Source: Clostridia bacterium (GTDB lineage: Bacteria; Bacillota; Clostridia; Caldicoprobacterales; Caldicoprobacteraceae). Taken from it: a stretch of 64,000 nt of DNA. The notes beneath the pieces are model-generated. The model ran no database searches and was not told the DNA's origin. It was given only the letters and a program-made list of their open reading frames with translations. The translations under genes and the position numbers were made by a program. The stretch spans positions 1 to 64,000 of the forward strand of contig PKRC01000005.1 in the NCBI GenBank assembly GCA_017577715.1, read 5' to 3'. Shown one piece after another: positions 23,902-33,771 of this stretch (within the stretch, counting starts at the first letter, position 1; every line of letters begins with the position of its first letter).

Positions 23902-26721
23902 CCGCCTTTTTTGCCTGGCATCCAAAAGCCTGGACGAAAACGTTATATTTTGACCAGATTTATCCGCCACTTCGCTTCCATCTTCAGCGCTCCTTTGTAG
24001 CACAACATCTCCTTTGCTCCCAATGCTTTCAGATATAGCATCGCCTCCAGCGATACCCTGGCAGGCCTCGCCATAAGCTTTCGATTTGCCCTCAAATGCG
24101 CTTTTTGACCAACGCCTTTCCCCTTCCATCCTTATACTGGATGCCCACTTCCTCAAAAAAACTTCTATCTTAAGCCTTCTTAAAGCCACCTCAATCACAA
24201 ACAACACAAGGGCGGCAGAAAGCAGGTAAGGCCAGACTTCGCTCTCAGCCCTAATCGGCTGCAGATCTTCGCGGAATACCTGGGCAGGCTCGTCAAGCAG
24301 CATGCCACCGGTTTCCTTCACCACCTTTTTAAGCAGCTCATCGGAGCCCCTATTGCGGATATCGTATTCCGGCGAATAGCTGACCGTTAGGCCATTTTCA
24401 ATCTGTAAAACCGTGCTTCTCCCGTCTTTAACCTCCACTTTGACAAGGTACACGCCCGCTTCGTCTATCTCAAATTCGCCCTCATATTTCCCCGGCTGAG
24501 TGGCCTGAAGCGATACTACCTGTTGGCCACCACCCGGCTTTATGACGACTGCATGGACGTTTAAGGCTTCATCCCAGTTTTGTGATATATCCAAGGTTAT
24601 ATGCCCCTTGTCCCCATCCAGGCTGACATCCAGAAGGCCATGTTGTTCATCCTCCATGGGTAATATCCATGATATTACGTTGAGCCAAAAGCTCTGTACC
24701 TCATCCCATACTAGCCAGTCTCCGGTCCAGCTGCCGCGCAAATCGCTGGTCCACGCCACCACCCGTCCCAGGCCATACTGCCATTTGGCCAATATCGGGT
24801 CCTGCCTATCGCTGGACAGCACTATGTTGGCTCCTGCCTTTGGCAGGGTAGCTATATATCCGTGTAGCGGCGGAAAACCCTGAGCGAACCCTTCTATTAT
24901 GGATGAATACTCGATGACCATCGGATAAAACGTTCTGTTGTGTATATAGCTCTGTGTTGCCAGATATGTTTCCTTTGCAAATATCGTGGGGATATTGGTA
25001 AATTCATCGGTATAATAGTAGCGCCCTCCTCCTAAACTTGCCAACTGCTGAAGCAATTGCGTATCGGAATCCTCTCCTACAGCCACCGTTGAAACGGTAA
25101 TTCCATGATCCCTCATCTTCCGTACCAGCTGCTGGAAATTGCCCCCCTGCGACTGACCATCGGTAAGCACGATCACGTGCTTGAGCTGCGCCTCCAGGTC
25201 CTTTAAAGACTCATAAGCTAAGTTAAGCGCTGGATACATATTGGTACCCCCGCCCGGCCTTATGGTGCCGATATCGCTCTTTATCCTATCCACATTTTCT
25301 ACTGCTTGCGTTTTCACAATCCATGAGGCCACATCGTCGAAGGCCACCACGCCTATATAGTCCATCGGTCGCAAGGCCTCGGTGGAACCGATGGCAGCCT
25401 CCTTTGCCAGCTCTATCTTGCTTATGCCATACTGTCCTGTTGCCATGCTGCCCGATTTGTCTATCACCAGCACCAGTCCCAAAGAAGGTATATCGGCTTT
25501 ACGCATGAGGTCCACATCGACCGGCAGCAAGGACTCAAGGGGCGTGGCCATATACCCGCCCAGGGCATAGCTGTTGTCACCTCCCGTCACCAGCATTCCT
25601 CTTCCCAGATATTTTACATATGAATCAAGGGCCTTCATCTTGTCATCTCCCAGGTCATAGGCAGCAACATTGCACAGCACCAGGGCATGGTATTTGCGCA
25701 GCTCCTCCAAAGCAGCAGGCAACACTTGAGGTGTGAAAACCTTGGTTTCAAGCCCCGCCTGATTAAGCATCTTGACAAGCTCATGGCCTTCGCCCTCTTT
25801 CCCTTCCACCACCGCCACAACGGGCAGCCCGTATACCTCCACAAAGGCGGCCGCGCTGTTGTTCTGGTATACAGTATCCTCAACCGCTTGCAATACTACC
25901 TCATAGGCCTTTATACCGCTTTCCTGTGCCGTATCCTTAAACACAAATGTGTTCTCCCCTTTCCGTATCTCCACCCTTTCCTGGCCTATGAGCTGGCGGT
26001 CGGCATACAGCTTCAACACGCCATGGGTGTTCACCGTGCTGTCAATCCGTACCCGTATATTGTATGCCTCCCCTTTATAAAGGCGGCCGGGAACATCCAG
26101 CGATGTTATCTGCACCTCGGCTGAAGGTGCGGTATTATAGTACACCCCATCGATGACGATACCTTGCAGAGCAAGCGTTCTAGAGCTTTTTAAAGCATCG
26201 CCCAGGTTCTCAGCAGCATCGGTCATAAGCACTATTCTCTTCCGATTGTCGGCAGGCAAAAGGGCAGCTGCCATCTGAAGCGCACCCTCTATATCGGTGA
26301 AATGGGGATTGGGAAGGGTTTCAAAGCCGTCAAAGTAAACATCCTGTCCTGCCGGGTGCTCCACCACCGCATCCTTCCCAAAGGTTATAATGCCTGCCTG
26401 CCAGTGAGGCGGCTTGTTCTCCAACGCCGACGCTATAAAGGATTCCATTTGCGCCTTGGCCCCTGCCGCACTGCTGGACAGATCTGCGACAAAAAACACG
26501 GTAGCGGCATGGGTATACCTCCTTATGCTGGTCCCCGCCAGGGATAATATTATAAGAAGCACTATGGCACAGCGCAGCGCCAAAACATACCTATCCTTCT
26601 TGCTTGTTCTTCTCCGGCTTCTCATAAACCAAAGCATCAAAAACCCCATAGCAGGTATAGACACAAGCAACCATAAAGGATTAGCAAATCCTATGCCAAT
26701 GTTTTTAAAGCTAATACCCAC
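23890..26721 (-). CDS. Membrane protein with tandem VWA domains and a GATase1-like domain
   Basis: The 943-aa protein has two N-terminal membrane segments (about 14-32 and 46-64). A first VWA-type domain carries a complete DxSxS site (FFVADLSSS, Asp80). A GATase1-like segment (about 300-400, with MLVTGGDNSYALGGY) and a second VWA domain (VIDKSGSMA, Asp421; then LTDGQSQGG) follow. Beta-rich regions, a membrane segment near 845-865 and a basic cytoplasmic tail complete it. A GTG start at 26721 is chosen, since it overlaps the BatA-like stop by 11 bases and has GGTGGGTG upstream; an upstream ATG would overlap by 80 bases. It is the last gene of the MoxR operon. VWA domains bind protein partners through a metal ion. 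Confidence 0.8.
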   Translation of the reverse strand: MGISFKNIGIGFANPLWLLVSIPAMGFLMLWFMRSRRRTSKKDRYVLALRCAIVLLIILSLAGTSIRRYTHAATVFFVADLSSSAAGAKAQMESFIASALENKPPHWQAGIITFGKDAVVEHPAGQDVYFDGFETLPNPHFTDIEGALQMAAALLPADNRKRIVLMTDAAENLGDALKSSRTLALQGIVIDGVYYNTAPSAEVQITSLDVPGRLYKGEAYNIRVRIDSTVNTHGVLKLYADRQLIGQERVEIRKGENTFVFKDTAQESGIKAYEVVLQAVEDTVYQNNSAAAFVEVYGLPVVAVVEGKEGEGHELVKMLNQAGLETKVFTPQVLPAALEELRKYHALVLCNVAAYDLGDDKMKALDSYVKYLGRGMLVTGGDNSYALGGYMATPLESLLPVDVDLMRKADIPSLGLVLVIDKSGSMATGQYGISKIELAKEAAIGSTEALRPMDYIGVVAFDDVASWIVKTQAVENVDRIKSDIGTIRPGGGTNMYPALNLAYESLKDLEAQLKHVIVLTDGQSQGGNFQQLVRKMRDHGITVSTVAVGEDSDTQLLQQLASLGGGRYYYTDEFTNIPTIFAKETYLATQSYIHNRTFYPMVIEYSSIIEGFAQGFPPLHGYIATLPKAGANIVLSSDRQDPILAKWQYGLGRVVAWTSDLRGSWTGDWLVWDEVQSFWLNVISWILPMEDEQHGLLDVSLDGDKGHITLDISQNWDEALNVHAVVIKPGGGQQVVSLQATQPGKYEGEFEIDEAGVYLVKVEVKDGRSTVLQIENGLTVSYSPEYDIRNRGSDELLKKVVKETGGMLLDEPAQVFREDLQPIRAESEVWPYLLSAALVLFVIEVALRRLKIEVFLRKWASSIRMEGERRWSKSAFEGKSKAYGEACQGIAGGDAISESIGSKGDVVLQRSAEDGSEVADKSGQNITFSSRLLDARQKRRKRL

Positions 26722-28543
26722 GTTGATACACCCACCATTCAAGCATAACGACGGCCAAGGCAGCCCAGGCAAAATATCTCCACAGCTCACTCATAAAATC
26801 GGATCCGCCCTTACGGCCGTCCACCGTCTGTCCCCCTCCGTTCGTCACCTGACCTACCCTTAGATCAGACTCGCTGTGAGTTGGGACGCCAACGGTAAAA
26901 TGGGATTCCAACACCTCTCGCTTGTCACCCTGCTGAACGGTCTGCCGCACCGTGTATATCCCTACTTCATGGCTGTACATAAAGGGTATAGAGCTGTAAG
27001 ACCGATCAAGGGGCAACTCCCTACCCGATGGGGCTATCACGTGAACGTCCCGAGCGCCGGGCAATAAATTTATAAATACCTCCTGCCCGGCGTAAAATTC
27101 GCTTTCCCCTACTGAAGACTGTGGAAGAACCCATGCAAGCACGTTTTGAATCAATATGGGGAAATCCACTTTAAGGGGTATATCAGAATGGTGTACATCA
27201 AACGAGAAGACGACCACCTTTTGAGCTCCAATCTCGCCCGCCATAACAAGCGGCCCCTGTCCTCCATCGAGCACGACTTCGGCCCATTCGGGTAGGCTAA
27301 TCCGCTTGGCCTTTGCAATATTGAACTCCTTATAGTTTACAAGGTCAAAAAAGTGCGCATACCGAGAATGGGATAAAAGGCTAGCAGTTTGGGGGATATA
27401 TTCCCCTTCTAATTCCAAAAAGCCGTTTTGCGGCGGAGGATTGAATATGATTATGTTTCCATCATCAGGAAGTTTCGAAGGAACATACCCGTCAAATACA
27501 TAAAGGGCATACCCCTTCAATCCCTCAGCATGTTGATAAGCCGTTTTTTCAAGGACTACATCGTCGCGGAGGCTTACGGCCTTTTCCAGAAAGACGTTGC
27601 GCTCTGTTACCAGCAGCACCCTGTTCTCCCTCTGCGGTTCCATAAAGGTCCAGCCCCTGTTGTCAATGGCAAGGTCATCCTCATCCAAGATGGCTATCTC
27701 CACGCGCCTGGCACCGGCGGGTATCTCACTCCAGTACACGTCTTCTTTGCCGTCGGCAGGCAGCGCAACCTCCTTTACATCAAAGGTAGCGCCATCCACC
27801 AGGCATTCAAGCGTCACTGCAGCATCCTCACCCGAATAATTTGCAATTTTTGACAAAACCACCGTCCCATCGGGCGTCTGAGCCCAGCTCACCAGCTCGA
27901 CGGCAAAATTTTTTCCCCCGTTATTAAAGACGATGTTCTCCATGTGCTGGTTACTTATCTGGTATACATTGTCGCTGTAAATGCGTATCTGAGCAGCGTC
28001 AAGCTCCCTGGCAAGTGCCTGAGCAAAAACCAGGGCTTGCTCCACGCTGTCCTGGCCGTTGGTAACCTCTATTCCCTCCAGCCGCTTCTTTAAAAGGCCT
28101 TTGTCGCCGCTTCTGCTAGCCACAACCTCTACATCATAGCCGGCGGCTATGAGGGTCACGCGCTGTCCCGGAAGCAATCCGTCGATAAAGTCCTCTATTT
28201 CCCTTTTGGCAAGCAAAAATCGTGACGGCTTTACATCCTCAGCCTGCATGCTGGCCGAACAATCCAGTATGATTATGTATTCGGAGCTCGTACCCTCTTG
28301 GAGAAAAAAGGGCCTGGCAAGGGCCAGGGTGAGAAGTACCACAGCCGCTAGCTGTAAAATGAGAAGGAGGCTTCTTTTGAGCCTCTGCCAGGGTGAGCTG
28401 ATCTGCATATCTTCAATGGCCTTTTCCCATAGATAGGTGCTGGAAACTTCAACCTCTTGATAGCGCTGTTTCAGCAAGTACAGCAATACGATGATCGGTA
28501 TTGAAAGAGCAAACAAAAACCCCCACGGATTCAGAAAGCCCAT
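26711..28543 (-). CDS. BatA-like VWA membrane protein
   Basis: The 610-aa protein has the BatA N-terminal pattern: FLNPWGFLFALSIPIIVLLYLLKQRYQEVEVSS with one membrane helix, a second helix near 60-78 (LLLILQLAAVVLLTLALARPF), then a VWA domain with the metal motif DCSASM near 93 and IRIYSDN further on. A beta-rich C-terminal half and a final helix (YFAWAALAVVMLEWWVYQ) follow. Such proteins act with MoxR ATPases and DUF58 proteins, which are cognate partners in many bacteria. GGAGGTGG precedes the ATG. A 254-base spacer lies between it and the DUF58 gene, with no recognised feature. Confidence 0.85.
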   Translation of the reverse strand: MGFLNPWGFLFALSIPIIVLLYLLKQRYQEVEVSSTYLWEKAIEDMQISSPWQRLKRSLLLILQLAAVVLLTLALARPFFLQEGTSSEYIIILDCSASMQAEDVKPSRFLLAKREIEDFIDGLLPGQRVTLIAAGYDVEVVASRSGDKGLLKKRLEGIEVTNGQDSVEQALVFAQALARELDAAQIRIYSDNVYQISNQHMENIVFNNGGKNFAVELVSWAQTPDGTVVLSKIANYSGEDAAVTLECLVDGATFDVKEVALPADGKEDVYWSEIPAGARRVEIAILDEDDLAIDNRGWTFMEPQRENRVLLVTERNVFLEKAVSLRDDVVLEKTAYQHAEGLKGYALYVFDGYVPSKLPDDGNIIIFNPPPQNGFLELEGEYIPQTASLLSHSRYAHFFDLVNYKEFNIAKAKRISLPEWAEVVLDGGQGPLVMAGEIGAQKVVVFSFDVHHSDIPLKVDFPILIQNVLAWVLPQSSVGESEFYAGQEVFINLLPGARDVHVIAPSGRELPLDRSYSSIPFMYSHEVGIYTVRQTVQQGDKREVLESHFTVGVPTHSESDLRVGQVTNGGGQTVDGRKGGSDFMSELWRYFAWAALAVVMLEWWVYQRGY

Positions 28544-28797
28544 CAGCCCACCTCCATTCCATCAATGCCGTCAACCCTCAGCCCATTTATCGCACCATCC
28601 ATGAAGAAGCACATCTACAGCTGCAATAGCTCATGCCTGCCACTGTGGTATCAATAACGTCTGGACAGAGACGCTAAAGCACAATTCAAAGCGCATTAAC
28701 TGCCGATTCAAAACCAGCAAAGGGCGCATTGCCATGGGATCTATAAATAGAAACTGGCAAGATATCAGCGCACTAGCAGAGCATAGCCATGGCATAC

Positions 28798-29688
28798 TCA
28801 TCTCACAAACCCAAGCTTCATCAGGTTGTAAAACACCACCTCTTCCATGCTGCTGGAGCTATTTACCAGCACATAATTTATGCCCCTAGAATAACAAAAC
28901 GCCTTGATATCGCTTAAAAACTCATCCAGCACCCTTTTATAGGCCTTAAGTAGATCAGGAGTTAAGATTACATCTTTGACCCCTTCACCTTCTACATCCA
29001 CCAGGCGAAGGCTCCCGCTCAACTCCGGTTGCAGTTCCTGCGGTGCCATGACGTGTATGAGCATTACCTCCTGTTTGAGATACTGGAGATACTCAAGGGC
29101 CTCTTTATATCCATCCTTTGAAAACAGGTCGGTAATTAAAATGCTTATGCCGCCGCTACGCTTTAAAAAGGTACACCCCTTTACAGCGCTGCACAGCGAC
29201 GTCTTGCCACCGAATTTAAGGCCTTCTATGAAGGAAAGGGCCTGCCAGAACATCTGCTTACCGGAAAAGTAGGGCAAATAGGCAGATGGCTTATCCTGCA
29301 TGCCCACTACGGCCACCCTGTCAAAATTGGCAAGGGCAAGGTAAACAAATACGGCCGCCAACTGCTTGGCAAGCACTCCTTTGTTGGGCTGGCCCCAGTC
29401 CATGGATGCGCTCACATCCAAAAATATGGTTATATTGGCTTGCCGTTCCTCCATAAACAACTTGACAAACAGGCGCTCAAATCGCGCATAGGCATTCCAA
29501 TCAATGCGGCGGAAATCATCCCCCGGGATGTATTCCCTGAAGTCGGAAAACTCAATGGAATTTCCCTTGCTTCTGGATTTCCTATTGCCGCCCGTATCCC
29601 CTTTTATGGCCATACGGGCGTTTAAGGCCAGCCTGTCCAGCCTCTTTAAAAACTGCTGATCAAGCAAAGATTTACCCAAAACCTTCAT
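28798..29688 (-). CDS. DUF58-family protein (VWA-like)
   Basis: The 296-aa protein shows the DUF58 signature: SIEFSDFREYIPGDDFRRIDWNAYARFERLFVKLF followed by a VWA-like site IFLDVSASMDWG and the strand ILITDLFSKDGY. It is a usual companion of MoxR. The ATG overlaps the MoxR stop codon (TGATG), with GAGGAG just upstream; a GTG one codon earlier is also in frame. Its role may be to present substrates to the MoxR ring, but this is known only in outline for the family. Confidence 0.88.
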   Translation of the reverse strand: MKVLGKSLLDQQFLKRLDRLALNARMAIKGDTGGNRKSRSKGNSIEFSDFREYIPGDDFRRIDWNAYARFERLFVKLFMEERQANITIFLDVSASMDWGQPNKGVLAKQLAAVFVYLALANFDRVAVVGMQDKPSAYLPYFSGKQMFWQALSFIEGLKFGGKTSLCSAVKGCTFLKRSGGISILITDLFSKDGYKEALEYLQYLKQEVMLIHVMAPQELQPELSGSLRLVDVEGEGVKDVILTPDLLKAYKRVLDEFLSDIKAFCYSRGINYVLVNSSSSMEEVVFYNLMKLGFVR

Positions 29689-30671
29689 CACTCCTCAAGC
29701 TCAGACAGTATCTGGCCTATTATCTCATCGGGCATCTTGCCTTCAGCCATGCCTTCAAAGCTCAAAGATATCCTGTGTCTCAGCGCCGGGTACGCCACAT
29801 ATCTTATATCGTCAAAGGACACATTATATCGTCCCTCCATGACCGCCCTTACCTTTGCAGTGCTTATGATGCTCTGAGCACCGCGGGGACTGGCTCCATA
29901 CCTGATGTAGCGTTTGGTCACCTGTGGCGCATCGCCCTTTTCAGGATGGGTTGCAAGCACCAGGCGGAGGGCATAATCCTGTACACTTCTGGCTACGGGT
30001 ACCGCCGCAGCCACCGACCTAAGGCGCATTATGGTCTGTGCATCGGCCACCTTTTTAGCCTTTACCTCGCTTCCTGCAGTGGTCATATCGATGATCCCAT
30101 GCAGCTCCTCAAGGGAAGGAAATCCTACCAGTATCTTGAACATAAACCTGTCCAGCTGAGCCTCGGGCAAAGGATAGGTACCCTCTTGCTCGATTGGGTT
30201 TTGCGTTGCCAGCACGAAAAAGGGCTGAGGTAGCTGCCGGGTCACTCCTCCCACCGTCACGGTATGCTCCTGCATTGCCTCAAGAAGGGCGCTCTGCGTT
30301 TTGGGCGTTGCGCGGTTGATCTCATCGGCCAGCACTATATTGCTAAACACCGGACCGGGTTGAAACTCAAATCGGCTGTTGCCGCTCTCATCGCGCACCA
30401 CTATATTTGTACCCACAACGTCAGCCGGCATCAAGTCGGGCGTAAACTGTATGCGGCTGAAGGACAAGTCCAGCACCGTGCTTATGGTGCGTACCAGGCG
30501 CGTTTTCCCCAAACCAGGTACGCCTTCCAGCAACACGTTACCCCCGGCCAGCATGGCCATAATGACCTGGCGTATCACGTCCCGCTGCCCCACCATCTGC
30601 TTTGCGATCTCGCCCTCTATTTCCCTCACCTTCTGTGCAAATGCCTCTATGTCGTTTATGCTTATATCCAT
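29688..30671 (-). CDS. MoxR-family AAA+ ATPase
   Basis: The 327-aa ATPase carries Walker A (GVPGLGKTR), Walker B with sensor region (NIVLADEINRATPKTQSALLEAMQE), sensor 1 (FVLATQNPIEQEGTYPLPEAQLDRF) and an arginine-rich C-terminal domain (RYGASPRGAQSII). MoxR proteins are ring ATPases that remodel or insert metal into VWA-domain partners. The ATG at 30671 (MDISINDIEAFA) has GGGGG seven bases upstream; an in-frame start at 30755 would add 28 residues not typical of the family. It precedes DUF58 directly. Confidence 0.93.
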   Translation of the reverse strand: MDISINDIEAFAQKVREIEGEIAKQMVGQRDVIRQVIMAMLAGGNVLLEGVPGLGKTRLVRTISTVLDLSFSRIQFTPDLMPADVVGTNIVVRDESGNSRFEFQPGPVFSNIVLADEINRATPKTQSALLEAMQEHTVTVGGVTRQLPQPFFVLATQNPIEQEGTYPLPEAQLDRFMFKILVGFPSLEELHGIIDMTTAGSEVKAKKVADAQTIMRLRSVAAAVPVARSVQDYALRLVLATHPEKGDAPQVTKRYIRYGASPRGAQSIISTAKVRAVMEGRYNVSFDDIRYVAYPALRHRISLSFEGMAEGKMPDEIIGQILSELEE

Positions 30672-30930
30672 TCTTAATCCCCCGTACATCACTATAGTGT
30701 TTTTCTCTATAAAGCGAAATCCATCAACGTAGCTACAACATAAGCTGCCTCTCAAAGCCTCCTACCGCTTGTAAAATCGCCGTATGCTCACCTGCAGCCA
30801 GCATTTATATAAAAGCTAACATATTGGCTGCTGGTTACATTGCAGTATACAATTTCCCGTTGCTTTTTTAGCCAATATAGTCTTCCTTCAACAGGAAAGG
30901 CTAGAAAACCCTTTTCCAGGCTACACTAAA

Positions 30931-32727
30931 CTATTCAATAGCCTTGAAGTATTCCTCAATCATCTCTCGCATATCAGCCGGGATGTCCATGCGCTCCAGG
31001 TTTTGCATGGCCTGACGGCTATAGCGGCCAAACACCTCATTATAAGGGACAAAGCCGTCAAAGCTTCCCAGTCCCGGACCGACCTCCATCTGTTGGCTTG
31101 AACCCTGTCCTGACGGTTTGCCAATGATCTGGGTGACCTGGCCACCATCGTCCAGCCTGGTAGGATCATATATCCTCTCATAATCGCTATAAGAATCGGG
31201 ATTGCCCTGGCCCTTTGTGCCCTGGTGGGGCGACATGCCACCACCTTGATATCCCGTATCAACAGTGGTATGCCCTGAACCCGCACCTGCACCTGCTCCA
31301 ACGCCGGAAGAACCCCGACCAGTACCTGCCGAAGTGCTGCCGGAGTCGCCTCCCTCTATAGCATTATCCGTGCCATCCGCAGCTCCCTCTCCTTGCCCAC
31401 TGCCTAAGCCCTGCCCGTCATTGCCCGAACCATCACCATTTCGGGTTTTACCGCTTGAACTCTGGTCGTTCGATGGCTGCTCCTCCGAGCTTTGCCCGTT
31501 CTCTTTCTGGCCGTCAAACTCCTTATTTGTTTCATCGCTCAAACGGCTACCTGAGCCCTGACGATCATCATGGGCATTTTGTGCGAGTCGGGCATCCTGC
31601 CCTGCTGCGCTGGCTATACTGTACTTCACATTTTGCAGCAGGTATTTGATGTCAGCAGGGTTGGCAAAGCCGTCTTCAGCCATATAGGCAAGCATATCCT
31701 TTAGGGAATCCAGCTCCCTTGCTGCATCGCCTGATTGGCCGTCGATAGCCGCTGCCATAGCCCCAGCCGCATTTTCCAGCTGCTCCTTCAAATTGCCGTT
31801 TGGTAAGGCAGCAGCTGCACTTTTAAAGGCCGCCTCCAGCTCCTGCATCACTCCGGCATCCATTTCCCCCTGCTGGATCCGCTCTTTTAGGCTCTCAATG
31901 GCTTGCCGTATTGATTGCGCCTCCATGGCTTTAACTGCCTGGCCCAGATCCCTGGTTAGCAAATGCTTCTCCAAAGCTTCAACCACCAAACCTATCCTGC
32001 GCTGCCGGAACTTATCGACAAGTTGGGCAAGTTGCTGTTCAGCCTTTGAAACCTCCTTAATAGCTTCTTTGTAGTTGCTGGTTTGCTTAAGCCTATTTAT
32101 CAGCTGTTTTACAAGGTCCATGAGCTCTCGTTTCTCCTCGGCGGTCAGCTCGGCCTCCCCTGTCAAATTCTCCTGTACCTTATCTTCAAGCCACTCAACC
32201 TGGTCCTCTATCTCCCTCTGTACCCTTATTTGGCGATCCACTATTTGATTTTGTGGATTTGGCAGCAAGCTCCCCACAACCAGCAGTAAAGCCAGGCCTG
32301 CAATGGTCAATACCAACTTTTTAGGTGGCACAACTGAAATCATCCTGACATTCAGTTCTTTGAGGCGGCGTATGGCATCCTCCCTTTGAAGTACCGAAAA
32401 AGCATCCTCAAGGCCCATGCGCTCATATGCGGTGATAACCCTCTCCCGCAAGCCCAGCCTATCAGCCTCGCTGGCAATATCTCTAAGCGAAGGGCGAAAA
32501 AAGGCACCGACCACAACCGAGATCAACATGATTCCCCAGCCGCAGGCGGCAGCCTTATGCCACATATAGGGCATGGGTATCAAAAACGACGCACATAGCC
32601 ATACTATGGCCTGAGAAAATGCCAAAATAGCGCCAAGCACCGCGTACCTTATGAAATGGCGCAGCAATACGCGCCTTCTTACGGGCTTTAAGGCGCTATA
32701 TAATCTTTTATCCACCGCTTTACCCAT
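30931..32727 (-). CDS. Membrane protein with coiled coil and Gly/Ser-rich region, MoxR-operon associated
   Basis: The 598-aa protein has two or three membrane segments near the N-terminus (about 25-55, 64-77 and 138-156), a long helical/coiled-coil region with Gln/Lys/Glu heptads (about 160-330), then a low-complexity region rich in Gly, Ser, Asp and Gln (about 385-505). A short conserved tail follows (GFVPYNEVFGRYSRQAMQNLERMDIP, ending EMIEEYFKAIE). It resembles the DUF4175-like proteins found with MoxR genes. It may be a scaffold or a substrate. A 259-base gap to the MoxR gene has no clear terminator. Confidence 0.6.
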   Translation of the reverse strand: MGKAVDKRLYSALKPVRRRVLLRHFIRYAVLGAILAFSQAIVWLCASFLIPMPYMWHKAAACGWGIMLISVVVGAFFRPSLRDIASEADRLGLRERVITAYERMGLEDAFSVLQREDAIRRLKELNVRMISVVPPKKLVLTIAGLALLLVVGSLLPNPQNQIVDRQIRVQREIEDQVEWLEDKVQENLTGEAELTAEEKRELMDLVKQLINRLKQTSNYKEAIKEVSKAEQQLAQLVDKFRQRRIGLVVEALEKHLLTRDLGQAVKAMEAQSIRQAIESLKERIQQGEMDAGVMQELEAAFKSAAAALPNGNLKEQLENAAGAMAAAIDGQSGDAARELDSLKDMLAYMAEDGFANPADIKYLLQNVKYSIASAAGQDARLAQNAHDDRQGSGSRLSDETNKEFDGQKENGQSSEEQPSNDQSSSGKTRNGDGSGNDGQGLGSGQGEGAADGTDNAIEGGDSGSTSAGTGRGSSGVGAGAGAGSGHTTVDTGYQGGGMSPHQGTKGQGNPDSYSDYERIYDPTRLDDGGQVTQIIGKPSGQGSSQQMEVGPGLGSFDGFVPYNEVFGRYSRQAMQNLERMDIPADMREMIEEYFKAIE

Positions 32728-32853
32728 CCACCTCTAAGCCCCTTCTTTTATATATTTTTTCACCTTTATCTTTTTAAACCAGCTAGAAGCTGTAAAACCT
32801 TACATCGGGCATTTACTGTGAACGTTTAATGCAAAAAAATTTTATTGCCTAGC

Positions 32854-33771
32854 CTAAGATTTACGCCTCAGTCTCTTATACGGCCTTATAATCCAGGCAC
32901 TGGCACATATCAGCAGTGCAGCTATCACTGACATCACAGCGCAGTTACCCACCCATAAAGGCAGCTTTTGAAACCATCCCTGCTGCACACCCAGCCCACT
33001 GCTCACGCCGAAAATTAATCCCCATATCCCGACCGAGACGCCGGTCGCCGTAACGCCAGCCTGCCTACTCAACAGGTCGCTCAACCCTACCGCAGGATTT
33101 ATATAAAGTATGAAGGGGACGTAATAATCATTGGGACGCGGTACCTGTGAATAGTGTACCGCCATCATGTAAACTCCCAGTACCACCGATACTATACCCA
33201 AGAAAAAAATGGTAACATAGCTGACTACTGTGGACACCACCGTCCTCTTAAAAAGGGCAGAATAGAACACCCCGATGCTTCCAACGGCAAATGCAGTGAT
33301 GATATAAAACAAAAACAGCATGGCCACATCTTCGGGCGCAATGCCTCCAAATAGGAACACCAGGCTAAAGAGCGGTATGGATGAGATTACCAGCAGCAGT
33401 ATGAAGGCTAGCGATGACAGAAGCTTCCCAATTATTATCGAGAGTGGCGACATCTTGGTACACAGAAGCAGGTCAAGGGTCTGCATCTCGCGTTCACTGC
33501 TAATTACGCCGGCAGTCTGTGCAGGGGTAACCAGCAAGACGAGGACAAACTGTAAAACCGCCAGCAGCATGTATACCCTAAGCCCAACCGAATGGTTGGC
33601 GCTTACTGACAGCGAATGCATTATTTCATTCTCAAAGCTAATTTTGAAGAATATATAGGCTATAAACAGCATAACTCCGAGGTATGCCGTCACGGCCGCA
33701 GCAGTCCTCCAGCCCCGCATCCTGGTCTTAAGGCTACTTGCCAGTACGGGATTATAGAGCCACCTCTTCAT
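32854..33771 (-). CDS. ABC-2-type transporter permease
   Basis: The 305-aa protein is a six-helix ABC-2 permease: a helix near 27-44, one near 69-90, the SERELQTLDLLLCTKMSPLSIIIGKLL coupling region near 110, then four further helices and a final one before RPYKRLRRKS. The ATG overlaps the end of the ATPase gene by 20 bases with GGAGGTGACC upstream. It pairs with the ATPase at 33752-34684. The cargo is unknown; location in the MoxR operon suggests an envelope or secretion role. Confidence 0.88.
   Translation of the reverse strand: MKRWLYNPVLASSLKTRMRGWRTAAAVTAYLGVMLFIAYIFFKISFENEIMHSLSVSANHSVGLRVYMLLAVLQFVLVLLVTPAQTAGVISSEREMQTLDLLLCTKMSPLSIIIGKLLSSLAFILLLVISSIPLFSLVFLFGGIAPEDVAMLFLFYIITAFAVGSIGVFYSALFKRTVVSTVVSYVTIFFLGIVSVVLGVYMMAVHYSQVPRPNDYYVPFILYINPAVGLSDLLSRQAGVTATGVSVGIWGLIFGVSSGLGVQQGWFQKLPLWVGNCAVMSVIAALLICASAWIIRPYKRLRRKS

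Noticed and set aside
26722..26790. Twenty-three-residue extension of the tandem-VWA protein
   Set aside because: It would overlap the BatA-like gene by 80 bases and has no ribosome site; a GTG with a good site lies just inside.
31265..31649. Antisense ORFs rich in Pro and Ser across the Gly/Ser-rich region
   Set aside because: They mirror the low-complexity DNA of the real minus-strand gene and are not independent genes.
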